A stretch of 11,563 bases of DNA. Origin: Coxiellaceae bacterium. GTDB taxonomy: Bacteria > Pseudomonadota > Gammaproteobacteria > GCA-013414725. Shown here piece by piece: positions 1 to 7,606 of this stretch (positions within the stretch are counted from its first letter, which is position 1; every line of letters begins with the position of its first letter). Where the stretch lies: contig CP058706.1 in NCBI GenBank assembly GCA_013414725.1, forward strand, positions 61,912-73,474, read 5' to 3'. The notes under the pieces were generated by a model. It made no database searches. It saw nothing but the letters and a program-made list of their open reading frames with translations, and was not told the DNA's origin. The translations under genes were made by a program, and so were the position numbers.

Positions 1-465
1 TTCTACGTGGGGTTTGTGCAAATTCTGTCAATGGGACGCCGCAATAAAATGGTAGGCACTTCAGAACAGTTCCAATACATTCTACGTGATGAATCCATGC
101 ATTTAAATTTTGGTATTGATGTCATCAATCAAATCAAAATTGAAAATCCGCATTTATGGACACCTGAATTTAAAAACCAAGTTATTGGCATGATACGAGA
201 AGGCGTTGAATTGGAATATCAATATGCCGTCGACACTATGCCACGAGGTATTTTGGGCCTGAATTCACAAATGTTTAAAGAATATTTGCAATACATCGCC
301 AACCGCCGCTGTGCGCAAATTGGCTTGCCGGAACAATTCCCGGGAGCAGAAAATCCGTTTCCATGGATGAGTGAAATGATTGACTTAAAGAAAGAGAAAA
401 ACTTCTTTGAGACACGCGTGATTGAATATCAGGCAGGTGGTTCATTGAAATGGGATGAGGAATAA
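1..465 (+). CDS. nrdB: Ribonucleotide reductase small (beta) subunit, 3' part
   Basis: The reading frame is open from the first base of the window, so the gene starts upstream; about 154 C-terminal residues are visible. NrdB holds the di-iron/radical cofactor that the large subunit NrdA uses to reduce ribonucleoside diphosphates for DNA synthesis in the cytoplasm. The segment [17 protein letters not shown] (roughly residues 28-44 of the visible part) carries the E-x-x-H iron-ligand pair typical of the late helix of the four-helix ferritin-like core. The following stretch with [15 protein letters not shown] spacing ([12 protein letters not shown]) and the acidic tail ending GSLKWDEE resemble the C terminus that docks into NrdA. 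The radical tyrosine region lies outside the window, so class Ia versus Ic cannot be decided. Two A5 runs (172-176 and 397-401) are in frame and undamaged, in contrast to the broken gene downstream. No clear terminator follows; the next sequence is repeat-rich. Confidence 0.93.
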   Translation, partial: FYVGFVQILSMGRRNKMVGTSEQFQYILRDESMHLNFGIDVINQIKIENPHLWTPEFKNQVIGMIREGVELEYQYAVDTMPRGILGLNSQMFKEYLQYIANRRCAQIGLPEQFPGAENPFPWMSEMIDLKKEKNFFETRVIEYQAGGSLKWDEE

Positions 466-548
466 TCCGGCAGTCGTCTCATCTTTTCTCTGTAACAAGG
501 TGTCATGCCAGCGAAGGTTCATAGGCGTCAACTTAAGAAAATTAATCA

Positions 549-586
549 ATGTAGGGTGGATCAAGCGAAGCGGATCCACCCTACAT
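549..586. repeat. Perfect 14-bp inverted repeat (GTAGGGTGGATC family)
   Basis: Left arm ATGTAGGGTGGATC (549-562) and right arm GATCCACCCTACAT (573-586) are exact reverse complements around a 10-base loop (AAGCGAAGCG). It lies 84 bases after nrdB. There is no T-run after it, so it is not a canonical terminator, though the hairpin could protect the nrdB mRNA 3' end. A shortened relative (CGCTTGATCCACCCTA) occurs near 8699-8714, so this is a dispersed palindromic repeat. Confidence 0.75.
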
Positions 587-598
587 GACTATTCTGCG

Positions 599-704
599 GA
601 GTACGTATTGCCTGATGGATCCCGCGGTCTTCGCCGCGGATGACGGAAAAGCTAGTAAGCAATGAATTCAATTACTTACATAAAAATTCGTGGGGATACA
701 TCAG
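599..704 (+). repeat. Dispersed repeat, half copy of the 277-bp MITE-like element
   Basis: This 106-base stretch is nearly identical to 4468-4573, differing by a few substitutions and two one-base indels. It contains the internal arm GATCCCGCGGTCTTCGCCGC and ends with the element's terminal repeat (AATTCGTGGGGATACATCAG). The other half of the element is missing; its place is taken by the GTAGGGTGGATC palindrome just upstream. No target duplication is visible, as expected if the left end was lost or replaced. I infer a decayed, non-autonomous mobile repeat. Confidence 0.8.
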
Positions 705-768
705 ATTGCAAGGAGCGTAGCGACAAAGCAATGATACACGCATAATGAACAACTTTTTCCGAACAGCA

Positions 769-792
769 CTGGGTCTTCGCCACGGGATGACG
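769..792. repeat. Degenerate fragment of the GATCCCGCGG/GATGACG repeat
   Basis: The segment CTGGGTCTTCGCCACGGGAT followed by GACG resembles the internal arm of the repeats at 618-647 and 4487-4516 with several substitutions. It probably marks an older, eroded copy. The rest of 705-832 holds nothing recognisable. Confidence 0.45.
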
Positions 793-832
793 AAATAATA
801 ATCGGAAATAATGAAATAATCCGCACTGCAAA

Positions 833-876
833 ATTAAGCACCTCTTAAGGCCATCTATTTTCTAAATCGATATAAT
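833..876 (+). promoter_or_regulatory. Putative promoter with PmrA-like direct repeat
   Basis: A perfect -10 hexamer TATAAT is at 871-876, 33 bases before the start codon of the F-box gene. No good -35 hexamer sits 16-18 bases upstream. Instead there is a direct repeat ATTAAG-N5-CTTAAG (833-838 and 844-849) with an 11-base period, ending 21 bases before the -10. This spacing and sequence resemble the CTTAAT-N5-CTTAAT box bound by the response regulator PmrA, which in Legionella and Coxiella controls Dot/Icm secretion genes and effectors. A weak -35 together with an activator box would fit an activated promoter. The match is partial, so the regulator is inference; the TATAAT box is the firmer part. 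Confidence 0.45.
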
Positions 877-909
877 GCCGATAACCCACTTTTAATAGAG
901 GACATCTTC

Positions 910-1080
910 ATGGTTTTATCAACCAAACCTGCCCAACAGACAAATACCCAAACACTATCGTTTGAAGATGTACCTAATGAAATAGTCAGTCTAATTTTCG
1001 AAAACCATGCGTCAGTGCGTGAAATGAGTGTCATGTCACAAGTGTCCAAACGTTATTACTTGCTTTTTCAAGAAAAATAG
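910..1080 (+). CDS. Open 56-residue F-box fragment
   Basis: This is the intact first piece of the broken gene: own ribosome binding site, ATG, and a stop (TAG 1078-1080) created by loss of one A from the run at 1073-1077. It contains almost the whole F-box with the expected L-P-x-E-I-x-x-x-I-F start (here VPNEIVSLIF) and the V-S-K-R-Y end. Known F-box effectors of Legionella (for example AnkB) use the F-box with a separate substrate-binding domain; this fragment would lack one. It could be translated as a short peptide, but I regard it as a remnant rather than a functional gene. Confidence 0.5.
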   Translation: MVLSTKPAQQTNTQTLSFEDVPNEIVSLIFENHASVREMSVMSQVSKRYYLLFQEK

Positions 1081-3843
1081 CCTTAGCAAAAGAAATTATT
1101 ATGGCTTTCCGACAGGTTGATTCTAATCTTAACCTTAAATGGCTACAAAACACACTGGCGTCAATGTCTAAAGATGACTTAACAAAATTACAAGACAATA
1201 TTCAGCAGCAAAATCAATTCTTTCCACAAATGCACAGAAAAATAGAAGAGCGCAAAAATTATTATTCCCCTGAAACCATACAAGAACTGGGAAAACTCAT
1301 TCAATTAGACGTTGAAACATTAATTCAATCTATCGAGAAAAAGAAGATTGGATGCAACTATTAGCCGACAAGAATCCTCTTATACTCTATTACGCTGCCA
1401 TGAAAATGTTGGCATGTCTGCATCCTAGAGATGATAACCCAGAAGTAATTAAGTTAACTGTGGTTTTATTATCAGTGGCCCACGTACTCAGTAAGCAAGA
1501 CCATTTACTAGCCTATATTGCCAATTTAAGTTTAAATCACTCTTTAACTGGTAATTACATGATAGATGTCAACGTGCATTACTTTAACTTATTTTCAGCT
1601 CGTCTAGGCGTTAATTTAAGTGATGCGAGAAATAATACGACCGAGCTCCAATTAATATTACCTAGCCTGCAATTTATACTTGCACAAGTATCGTCGAAAT
1701 TCTACCAAAAATTACCTGTTTTAGTACACCTTTTAGGCAAATTCGGCATAACAGGAACCTTAAACCTAGCACCCATATTGCGACAAGTTATGCACTACTC
1801 CACTGATGCTGATTATATTAAAGCAAAATTGATGGCTACAGTTTTCAACAACTTTCGCAAATAAAATCGTTCTGGGGATGTTTATTAGAAAATCACCTAT
1901 CAGTGATGCTAATGAATTGGCACCCACCTTATCTGATAATGAATTTACTGCAAAACTCCAAGTATTAGAAGTCCACGCTTCCGCCACAAAAACCGGTTTT
2001 TGCTTCGATTACCACGCCTAACATTTCATCAAGTTGAAAAACTCCCCAAATATTTGATCGAATTTATCATAGAACACAACGCTGACTTTACCCGATGGAC
2101 ATCAGCACAGCTTAATAAACTCAACTCTTCCATCAAAGAAATTCCCAATGTTATTTTTTAAACTCGGCTGAGGAAGCACTTGAGATCATTCAAAAATCAA
2201 ACCCAAAGATATTGATCATATTACATTGCTTAAAAAATGGCTACGGTTTCTCATCACCATTTGATTTTCAAAGTTATTCCCAAAATAGATGACTTGATTG
2301 CTGCAACAAAACAATCAGTTCAAGTAGAAGGAAAAACATTAACTTTGTTTGACATTCTGGCCATACATGAAAAAATTACGCAATTTATCATTGATAAAAA
2401 CACATCGCCACGGATATCATCCATTTTTTAGAAGCAAACCCTTTTATCAAGAAACTAGTAAAAGCTTGGCCAACATCAGTAGCTATTGCTTTTAGATGGT
2501 TTGACAGCATCAACACCATGCAGGATTTCCACAGTAGAAAATTAAGCGATGAAAATTGGTACCCAGGCAACGTACTATTGATTACTAATGAAAGAAAGAA
2601 ATCGCTAGTGACCGTATTAGACCTATTACTTGCTAGCATTGATTTATTTGAATATATGGATATAAGACCATTTTTCACCGATAACTTAGACTTTTTCATT
2701 GGGCCTGCTGCGAATACCAGCCACAACCGCTGAAAGAGCGATTAAGCATTAGTGTGTTGATGACCCTTTTCGTACTTCAATCGCTGATCGCACAGAGCCA
2801 TTGGCTGCATATCTATTCAAAAGCTCGCATGATCCAGCCATTATAGAAAACCTCGTAAAACATTACACCAATACTCAAGGCATCATTGACATAGACGGTT
2901 TATGTTCAATTATTTCTACAGGCTTCATCGATGCAATAAGAAACGCTGCCATCTCACTGCAAAAACACCAATAACCAGTATACGCAGGCCTTTGTACAAT
3001 GTAAGCTGGCACACTTTTTATGCCATTTTTCAAAACGCTCCTCATGAATTTAGTAATCATTATAAGGTACTGGCTGAATGTCGCCGTGACCAAATTTTTA
3101 CTATTTTTTTGAATCAATCAAGCCAAGGAGACAATGCAGCCGTAGCCTGTATCAATGATCCATTCTTCCAAATGGCTGCTAAAGCAAGTGAACACAAAAT
3201 CGAGATTTTAACAATAAACTATGGCAATAATGTCATTGAGGAGATGAAAAAATAGGTTTAAAAGCATGTTCAATCATTCTTTCAAGAACATGTTCTTCTT
3301 TACGTTCTTTTTAAACCTCATCCACTTTATCACGACAAACAAAGCTGTGGATGTCAATAAAATTGAACAAGTTCAATGCCATTTATTGCCTCTATTCTCA
3401 CAAATTAAGGAATCTGTCTGTCAATATAATTTAGAAATTGTGGGAATGAAATTCTCGGTGCCTGATCTGATCCGGCTTGCAAAAGAACCGACTAATCTCA
3501 GCCAATTTCCCAGTATGCTATTTATGATATTAAATTGTGAACCTGGTAAACAGGGAGCCCCCGCTTTAACGAATATATTAGCAGGCAATATTGATTTTAT
3601 TTTACAAAATAAACAACAAATAATAGGCCTATTAAAACCGTTGCAGTATGTCTCAAAGCCGACATACACACCTGACACTCCTGGTATATTTCAGGTCAAG
3701 CGACAAGACGCGCCAGTGACAACCCCAACGCAGTCAAATATTAAAAAGCAAAAACGGAGGCTGATGGGAATGCCGCAAACAATAATAATGGCAATGCCTC
3801 AAATGCTGGCATCGAGCATATTTTCCCAGCAGAATTTGGTTAA
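910..3843 (+). pseudogene. Broken F-box protein gene (probable former effector), about 980 codons
   Basis: The ATG at 910 follows AGAGGA (897-902) at 7 bases. The first 56 residues contain an F-box (about residues 16-55: LSFEDVPNEIVSLIF ... VSKRYYLLF), the eukaryotic motif that binds Skp1 in SCF ubiquitin ligases. The frame then breaks repeatedly, but a continuous protein is recovered by restoring one base at runs at 1073-1077, 1338-1342, 1997-2001, 2154-2159, near 2202-2207, 2232-2237, 2396-2400, 2961-2965, 3247-3252, 3308-3312 and 3743-3747, and removing one at 1842-1845 (or close by) and 2701-2703. One in-frame TAG (2750-2752) remains, probably from CAG. Net correction is +9 bases, giving 981 codons ending at TAA 3841-3843. 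The body is helix-rich with no recognised domain; the tail is Asn/Gly/Ala-rich (GNAANNNNGNASNAG). The longest open pieces are 1352-1864, 2902-3255 and 3266-3934, the last of which runs past the true end in a wrong frame. Effector function is inferred from the F-box. Confidence 0.8.
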
Positions 3844-3903
3844 AACAGACTATTTGCGTAGCTGCTATTGTGGGTGTTTTGAAACATCAAACTTACTATT
3901 AAT

Positions 3904-3935
3904 TTCAATGCCCTGCTTATTAACAGGGCATTGAA
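3904..3935. terminator. Hairpin between convergent genes, likely bidirectional terminator
   Basis: TTCAATGCCCTG (3904-3915) pairs perfectly with CAGGGCATTGAA (3924-3935) around an 8-base loop. It lies 60 bases after the repaired stop of the F-box gene (3843) and 12 bases after the stop of the minus-strand membrane protein gene (3948). AT-rich sequence flanks both sides but neither has a strong T-run, so termination is probable rather than certain. Confidence 0.65.
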
Positions 3936-3947
3936 TTGCAAATATGG

Positions 3948-4163
3948 CTATTGCGCAGCGCCTTTGTTTAATTTAACAATCAAGAAAATTGTATAAATAG
4001 CGGCCAAACCAACAAGAATATAGACAATACGAGCAATGGCTGACATATCTCCGAAAATGGCAGAGACCAAGTTAAAATTAAACAACCCTACCAAGCCCCA
4101 ATTCAACCCACCTACAACAACGAGAATCAATGCAATCCAATCAAGAATATTCAATGTTTTCAT
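3948..4163 (-). CDS. Small two-helix membrane protein, DUF378 (YuzA-like) family
   Basis: A 71-residue protein with two hydrophobic segments, about residues 7-30 (WIALILVVVGGLNWGLVGLF) and 41-64 (IARIVYILVGLAAIYTIFLI), joined by a short loop and ending in a basic tail (KLNKGAAQ). The G-G-L-N-W-G-L-V-G motif is the signature of the DUF378 family, found in many bacteria and of unknown function; it should sit in the inner membrane. The start is supported by GAGGAG (4170-4175) six bases upstream of the ATG. Upstream on the minus strand a TTGACG (4225-4230) could be a -35, but the matching -10 is poor. The gene is intact and stands alone between two pseudogenes, so it is probably still under selection. 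Confidence 0.85.
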   Translation of the reverse strand: MKTLNILDWIALILVVVGGLNWGLVGLFNFNLVSAIFGDMSAIARIVYILVGLAAIYTIFLIVKLNKGAAQ

Positions 4164-4288
4164 AGCTAGCTCCTCAGATCCTTTAATTAACAGCTATACC
4201 GTATCTTTGATAAAACACGGAACCCGTCAAGAGATTAACTAAAATTTTTATTACAATCAAGTAATAACTTGATACTATGGATCCTCTT

Positions 4289-4581
4289 CTGGTGAGCTGA
4301 TGTATCCCCACGAATTTTTAGGTAAGACAAATCAGCAAGTTCGAAAGCAATGGCGTAAAAACTAGCAGCTTGTTATTGCTGTCAAGATTAAGTATTTCGC
4401 TGCAGGTGTAAAAATAAATCCCGTCATCTCGCGGCGAAGACCGCGGGATCCAGAGCTATGCTCTATAGAGTGCGTATTGCCTGATGGATCCCGCGGTCTT
4501 CGCCGCGAGATGACGGAGGGCTAGTAAGCAATTAATTCAACTACTTACATAAAAATTCGTGGGGATACATCAGCTGGTGAG
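4289..4581. other. 8-bp target site duplication flanking the MITE
   Basis: CTGGTGAG occurs at 4289-4296 directly before the left end of the element and again at 4574-4581 directly after the right end. The two copies are identical and the similarity stops at the duplication's edges. This is the expected footprint of a transposase that makes 8-base staggered cuts. Confidence 0.8.
4297..4573. mobile_element. 277-bp MITE-like element with terminal inverted repeats
   Basis: The left end (4297-4326, starting CTGATGTATCCCCACGA) is the reverse complement of the right end (4544-4573) over 30 bases with one mismatch. Inside, a second perfect 30-bp inverted repeat (4421-4450 against 4487-4516, built on GATCCCGCGGTCTTCGCCGC) surrounds a 36-base centre that itself contains the small hairpin AGAGC-TAT-GCTCT. 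There is no open reading frame of note, so the element must have been moved by a transposase made elsewhere. The perfect 8-bp duplication on both sides shows it inserted as a unit. Partial copies lie at 599-704 and 7446-7537. As RNA either strand could fold into a long hairpin. Confidence 0.82.
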
Positions 4582-4851
4582 GGGTGTAAAAGGTTAGACA
4601 GCTTCTCGAGGCTTTATTTTCATGCAATCAGGCTGATTTGTGAGTAATGATATGCTCGCAGCTGACCAATACAGCTGCATAAACAGTTGTAACTTTTTGA
4701 TTTAAAATAGATTTTATCTTGAGCTATCTCTGCGATCACATCTTGTTCGTCTCATAAAAAATTGTAAGGATCCAGACTTTTTGAACCAACCATGTAAATT
4801 TATAGATAGAGGCCCCTCACCTAAAACAACCGTAGTTTATGACGATAACCA
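4582..4851. other. Intergenic region without recognised features
   Basis: Between the MITE and the stop codon of the minus-strand pseudogene I see no open frame of note, no RNA gene and no convincing terminator. The sequence is AT-rich and may contain eroded coding sequence that I cannot recognise. Confidence 0.4.
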
Positions 4852-7338
4852 TCAAAATTTATTGCTAATTTGATCTTGGCTCGGCCTTTTAGCTTGAGCA
4901 TCTTGATCATTGGTTCCCCACAACCCACGAACCGCCATAATCAATCGTGCAATTCGATGGCTAGTATTTGCTTCAGGCTGAGGCTGGATTTTCAATGCCA
5001 AATCAAAACAATCTTTTGCTTTTACCTTGTTTCCTAACTCTTTATAAGCTTTACCAAGATTATTCAGCACCTGTATTGTTTGCTCCCCATCGCCTTCATA
5101 TTGCCGATGAATTTCATAAGAACTCTTCAATAATGAGACGGCAACACTTGCATGATAAAAATGGAACCGATAAAACTCATTGAGCTCATCAATTTTATTA
5201 GCGTAAAGCAAAGCTTGTTCTTTTGTTAATAACGGCCTGAGCGCGACAACATAAGTATTAATTTTAGAGACTATTGTTAATAATTTCTCGTCATTAATTT
5301 GAGTTTTGAATGTTGGTAACACCACCATGATTTTCATGATTAATTTGATGATATCATCACTTTTTGCATTCATCATCACTAATTGATCAACATTTCTTTG
5401 TAAAGACACCGTTTCCATACTGTCATTAGATTCAATCAATGCTTCATTGGCTAGTATGGTCAAATAAGCATTTAAATTTATCTCTGCATCAATATCGACC
5501 TGGCCATAATGAATCAGCTGCAATAAGTGACTAGAAATTGCAGGCTCTCCCAAAAAATTTGAATCAAGTGTATTGTATGCAAAATTTGCACTGCTTCGAC
5601 TTGATTTTCTGTTAATTGCTGATAATTAATTTTTCTGACAACCGTATCTGGCTCAGATCGAATCTCTATCGAAAGCATATTTACAGCTGCTCGATATAAA
5701 TTCACATAATCAGATACGGTTATTTTTTGTTTTTCAATAAAACTTAATGCTTGGCCTAAGGCTGTGAATTGATAGCGCAATTCTTCAAATAAATCTCTCA
5801 GTTCATTTGCCATCTTATCATTCGGCAATTGATTTAATAATTGTGATGGATCAGATGGGAAACCTAGATTGAGCGCATCTTTTAACCAATTAATTTGTCT
5901 TTCTCGCTTTTTCCTTTTAGTAGCAGCAACCCTGCTAGCAATAATAGCGTCCTGTGCCTCCGCATCTGGTACGCTATCACGATACTTCACAGCAGTCATT
6001 GAAGCGCCAAAATCATTAACATTTTGCAAATGAGCATTAGTCAAGTCAGCATGATCTAAATTAGTAAAAGCCAAATTAGAATTATCTAAATTGGCATGAG
6101 CAGCATTGACTCCGCCCATCATTGCACCAGTAAAATTAGCCGCATTGGCCTGTTTGACCTGAGATAAATCTGCCGCAATCAAACAAGCGTCGATAAATTC
6201 AGCTCCAGACAATGAACCGCCGAATTTACAATCAATTAAAATACAGTCATTGAATTTCGCTTGCCTAAAATCAAACTCTGTTAAATCGTAATCTTGCTTA
6301 TTATCAGAGTAAAAAAATGTTTTAATTAAAAAAATCTTTGACGCATGAAATCATTAAAAGATAAAATCAATTCGGCTGGACGGTTTCTAACAACGTTCAG
6401 ATACTCAGCGTAAGAACGCATTTCATCACGCCCAATTGTCTGTAGCCCTGGTGGATTGTCACTGATTTCATTAGTCAATTCTGGACTAACGGCAAATTGA
6501 GCAATGGTTTCAGCAGGCTGATAATTTAATTTTTCAATGACTTGCTGTGGGACCAACACAAAACCATATTTTGGCTCAATTTGCCTCGTCAAACCATTCC
6601 TCCAGGTTTGCATTTTGGTATATCCATAACGATTAATAAAATCATTGATTTTTCTCTTCGTTTTTATCGTTTTTGAATCTTTGTTGATTGCAATCCAATA
6701 TTGCCCATCTGCGGTCTTAAAAGCCGGACGGCCATAAATTCCCTCTGCTGTTTGAATTTTTTGGGAAGATAGTTTTTTATTTTTTAACCGGTTGTTTTTC
6801 CATCCGTCTTCATATCGCCCTGATTCTCCTAGTATGAGCCCCATTAATAAATTTTCTTCACTCAGGTTCAGCTGTTGTTGCGCAACGTAATTGCGCATCC
6901 GCTGCGCTCCTATTTTGGCAAAAGTACGTATATTTTTGTTGTCATCATCTGGCAATCGTGCACCAATGAACCATTCATAACGTCGGCAAGCTTCCCAAGC
7001 AACCGATTCGAGCAATATTTCCAATCTCTTTTTGTGGTTTCTTGGTACTGCGCATCAAGATGCTCAATTTTAGTTTTGCTACGTTGCTCATTGGCCCAAT
7101 CAACTACTATTTCTAAGCTATTAGCAGCCAAGCTCATGCCAGGCAAACCGACATTACTTAATGCATTAATACCAAACGATTTTCCTAGGTTGATAATTTC
7201 GTCAGAAAAATCAGGTTTTTTGGCGGCACGTCCCGCTTTGACCTCAGAGATATGTTTGAGTTCTTTAATAAATTCTTTAACTAAGGCCTTCCGGTAAGTA
7301 TCTAATTTTGTCATTAAATTTGGATTAGGATGACGCAT
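4852..7338 (-). pseudogene. Broken gene for an 829-residue protein with pentapeptide-like and TPR-like repeats
   Basis: The ATG at 7338 is preceded by GGGAGGTG (7345-7352) at 6 bases. Four overlapping open pieces (7338-6910, 7024-6326, 6212-5514 and 5553-4852) lie in successive frames; restoring one base at each of three runs (7029-7033, 6328-6334, 5552-5557) joins them into exactly 830 codons with no other stop. Restored protein: an N-terminal part with a small-residue hydrophobic stretch (about residues 47-76) and helices; a basic/aromatic region (GIYGRPAFKTADGQYWIAIN); from about 345 to 445 pentapeptide-like A(D/N)LxN repeats (ANLDNSNLAFTNLDHADLTN); then a helical region; and near 755-793 one TPR-like unit (LNNLGKAYKELGNKVKAKDC). 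Such repeats usually bind other proteins. The family is not recognised; an effector role would be a guess from the neighbouring F-box gene. Real decay or sequencing error cannot be told apart here. Confidence 0.7.
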
Positions 7339-7372
7339 GATGTTCACCTCCCTCAAGTATTATCATGGCCTT

Positions 7373-7378
7373 ATTATA
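7373..7378 (-). promoter_or_regulatory. Likely -10 box of the pentapeptide/TPR gene
   Basis: On the minus strand this reads TATAAT, 34 bases before the ATG at 7338, leaving a leader of about 28 bases that contains the ribosome binding site. Seventeen bases further upstream the hexamer is GTTAAT, a poor -35, so an activator may have been needed. Confidence 0.45.
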
Positions 7379-7445
7379 TGAGTTTTGTTGACAGAATTAA
7401 CCTCGTAAAAATTACTATACCCATTACACCTCAAAATGCGACCTT

Positions 7446-7537
7446 CGTCATCCCGCGGGATGACGGGATTTATTTTTACGCCATTTCTGTCGCATTCGCT
7501 GATTTATCTTACCTAAAAATTCGTGGGGATCCATCAG
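7446..7537 (-). repeat. Truncated copy of the MITE-like element
   Basis: Read on the minus strand this matches the left end of the element at 4297 onward: it begins CTGATGGATCCCCACGA, continues through the same GGTAAGA-AAATCAGC and ATGGCGTAAAAA blocks, and reaches the CCCGTCATC internal arm, with an internal deletion relative to 4350-4410. It ends in a perfect 20-bp palindrome, CGTCATCCCGCGGGATGACG (7446-7465). The second terminal repeat is missing and no target duplication is seen, so this is a deletion derivative. It lies between the two minus-strand pseudogenes. Confidence 0.7.
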
Positions 7538-7606
7538 CGATTCGCTCAGGATGATAGCATTCCAGATGCCGATGAGTTGGCATGACCTTGGATTTCTAAA
7601 GTAGTT

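Noticed and set aside
455..643. 62-codon frame after nrdB
   Set aside because: It runs through the palindromic repeats, lacks a ribosome binding site and its composition follows the repeats.
1073..1342. Programmed ribosomal frameshifting at the A5 runs
   Set aside because: More than a dozen frameshifts in one gene plus an in-frame TAG cannot be programmed; no slippery heptamer with a downstream pseudoknot was evident.
4036..4242. 68-codon plus-strand frame overlapping the DUF378 gene
   Set aside because: It is antisense to a gene with a clear family signature, ribosome binding site and membrane segments.
4576..4821. 9-bp inverted repeat GGTGAGGGG (4576-4584) and CCCCTCACC (4813-4821) around the otherwise empty region
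   Set aside because: The left arm is largely part of the target duplication, the arms are short and 228 bases apart, and nothing else marks an element, so chance is the better explanation.
7566..7583. Small hairpin ATGCC-N8-GGCAT after zapE as a terminator
   Set aside because: The stem has only five pairs and no T-run follows on the minus strand.
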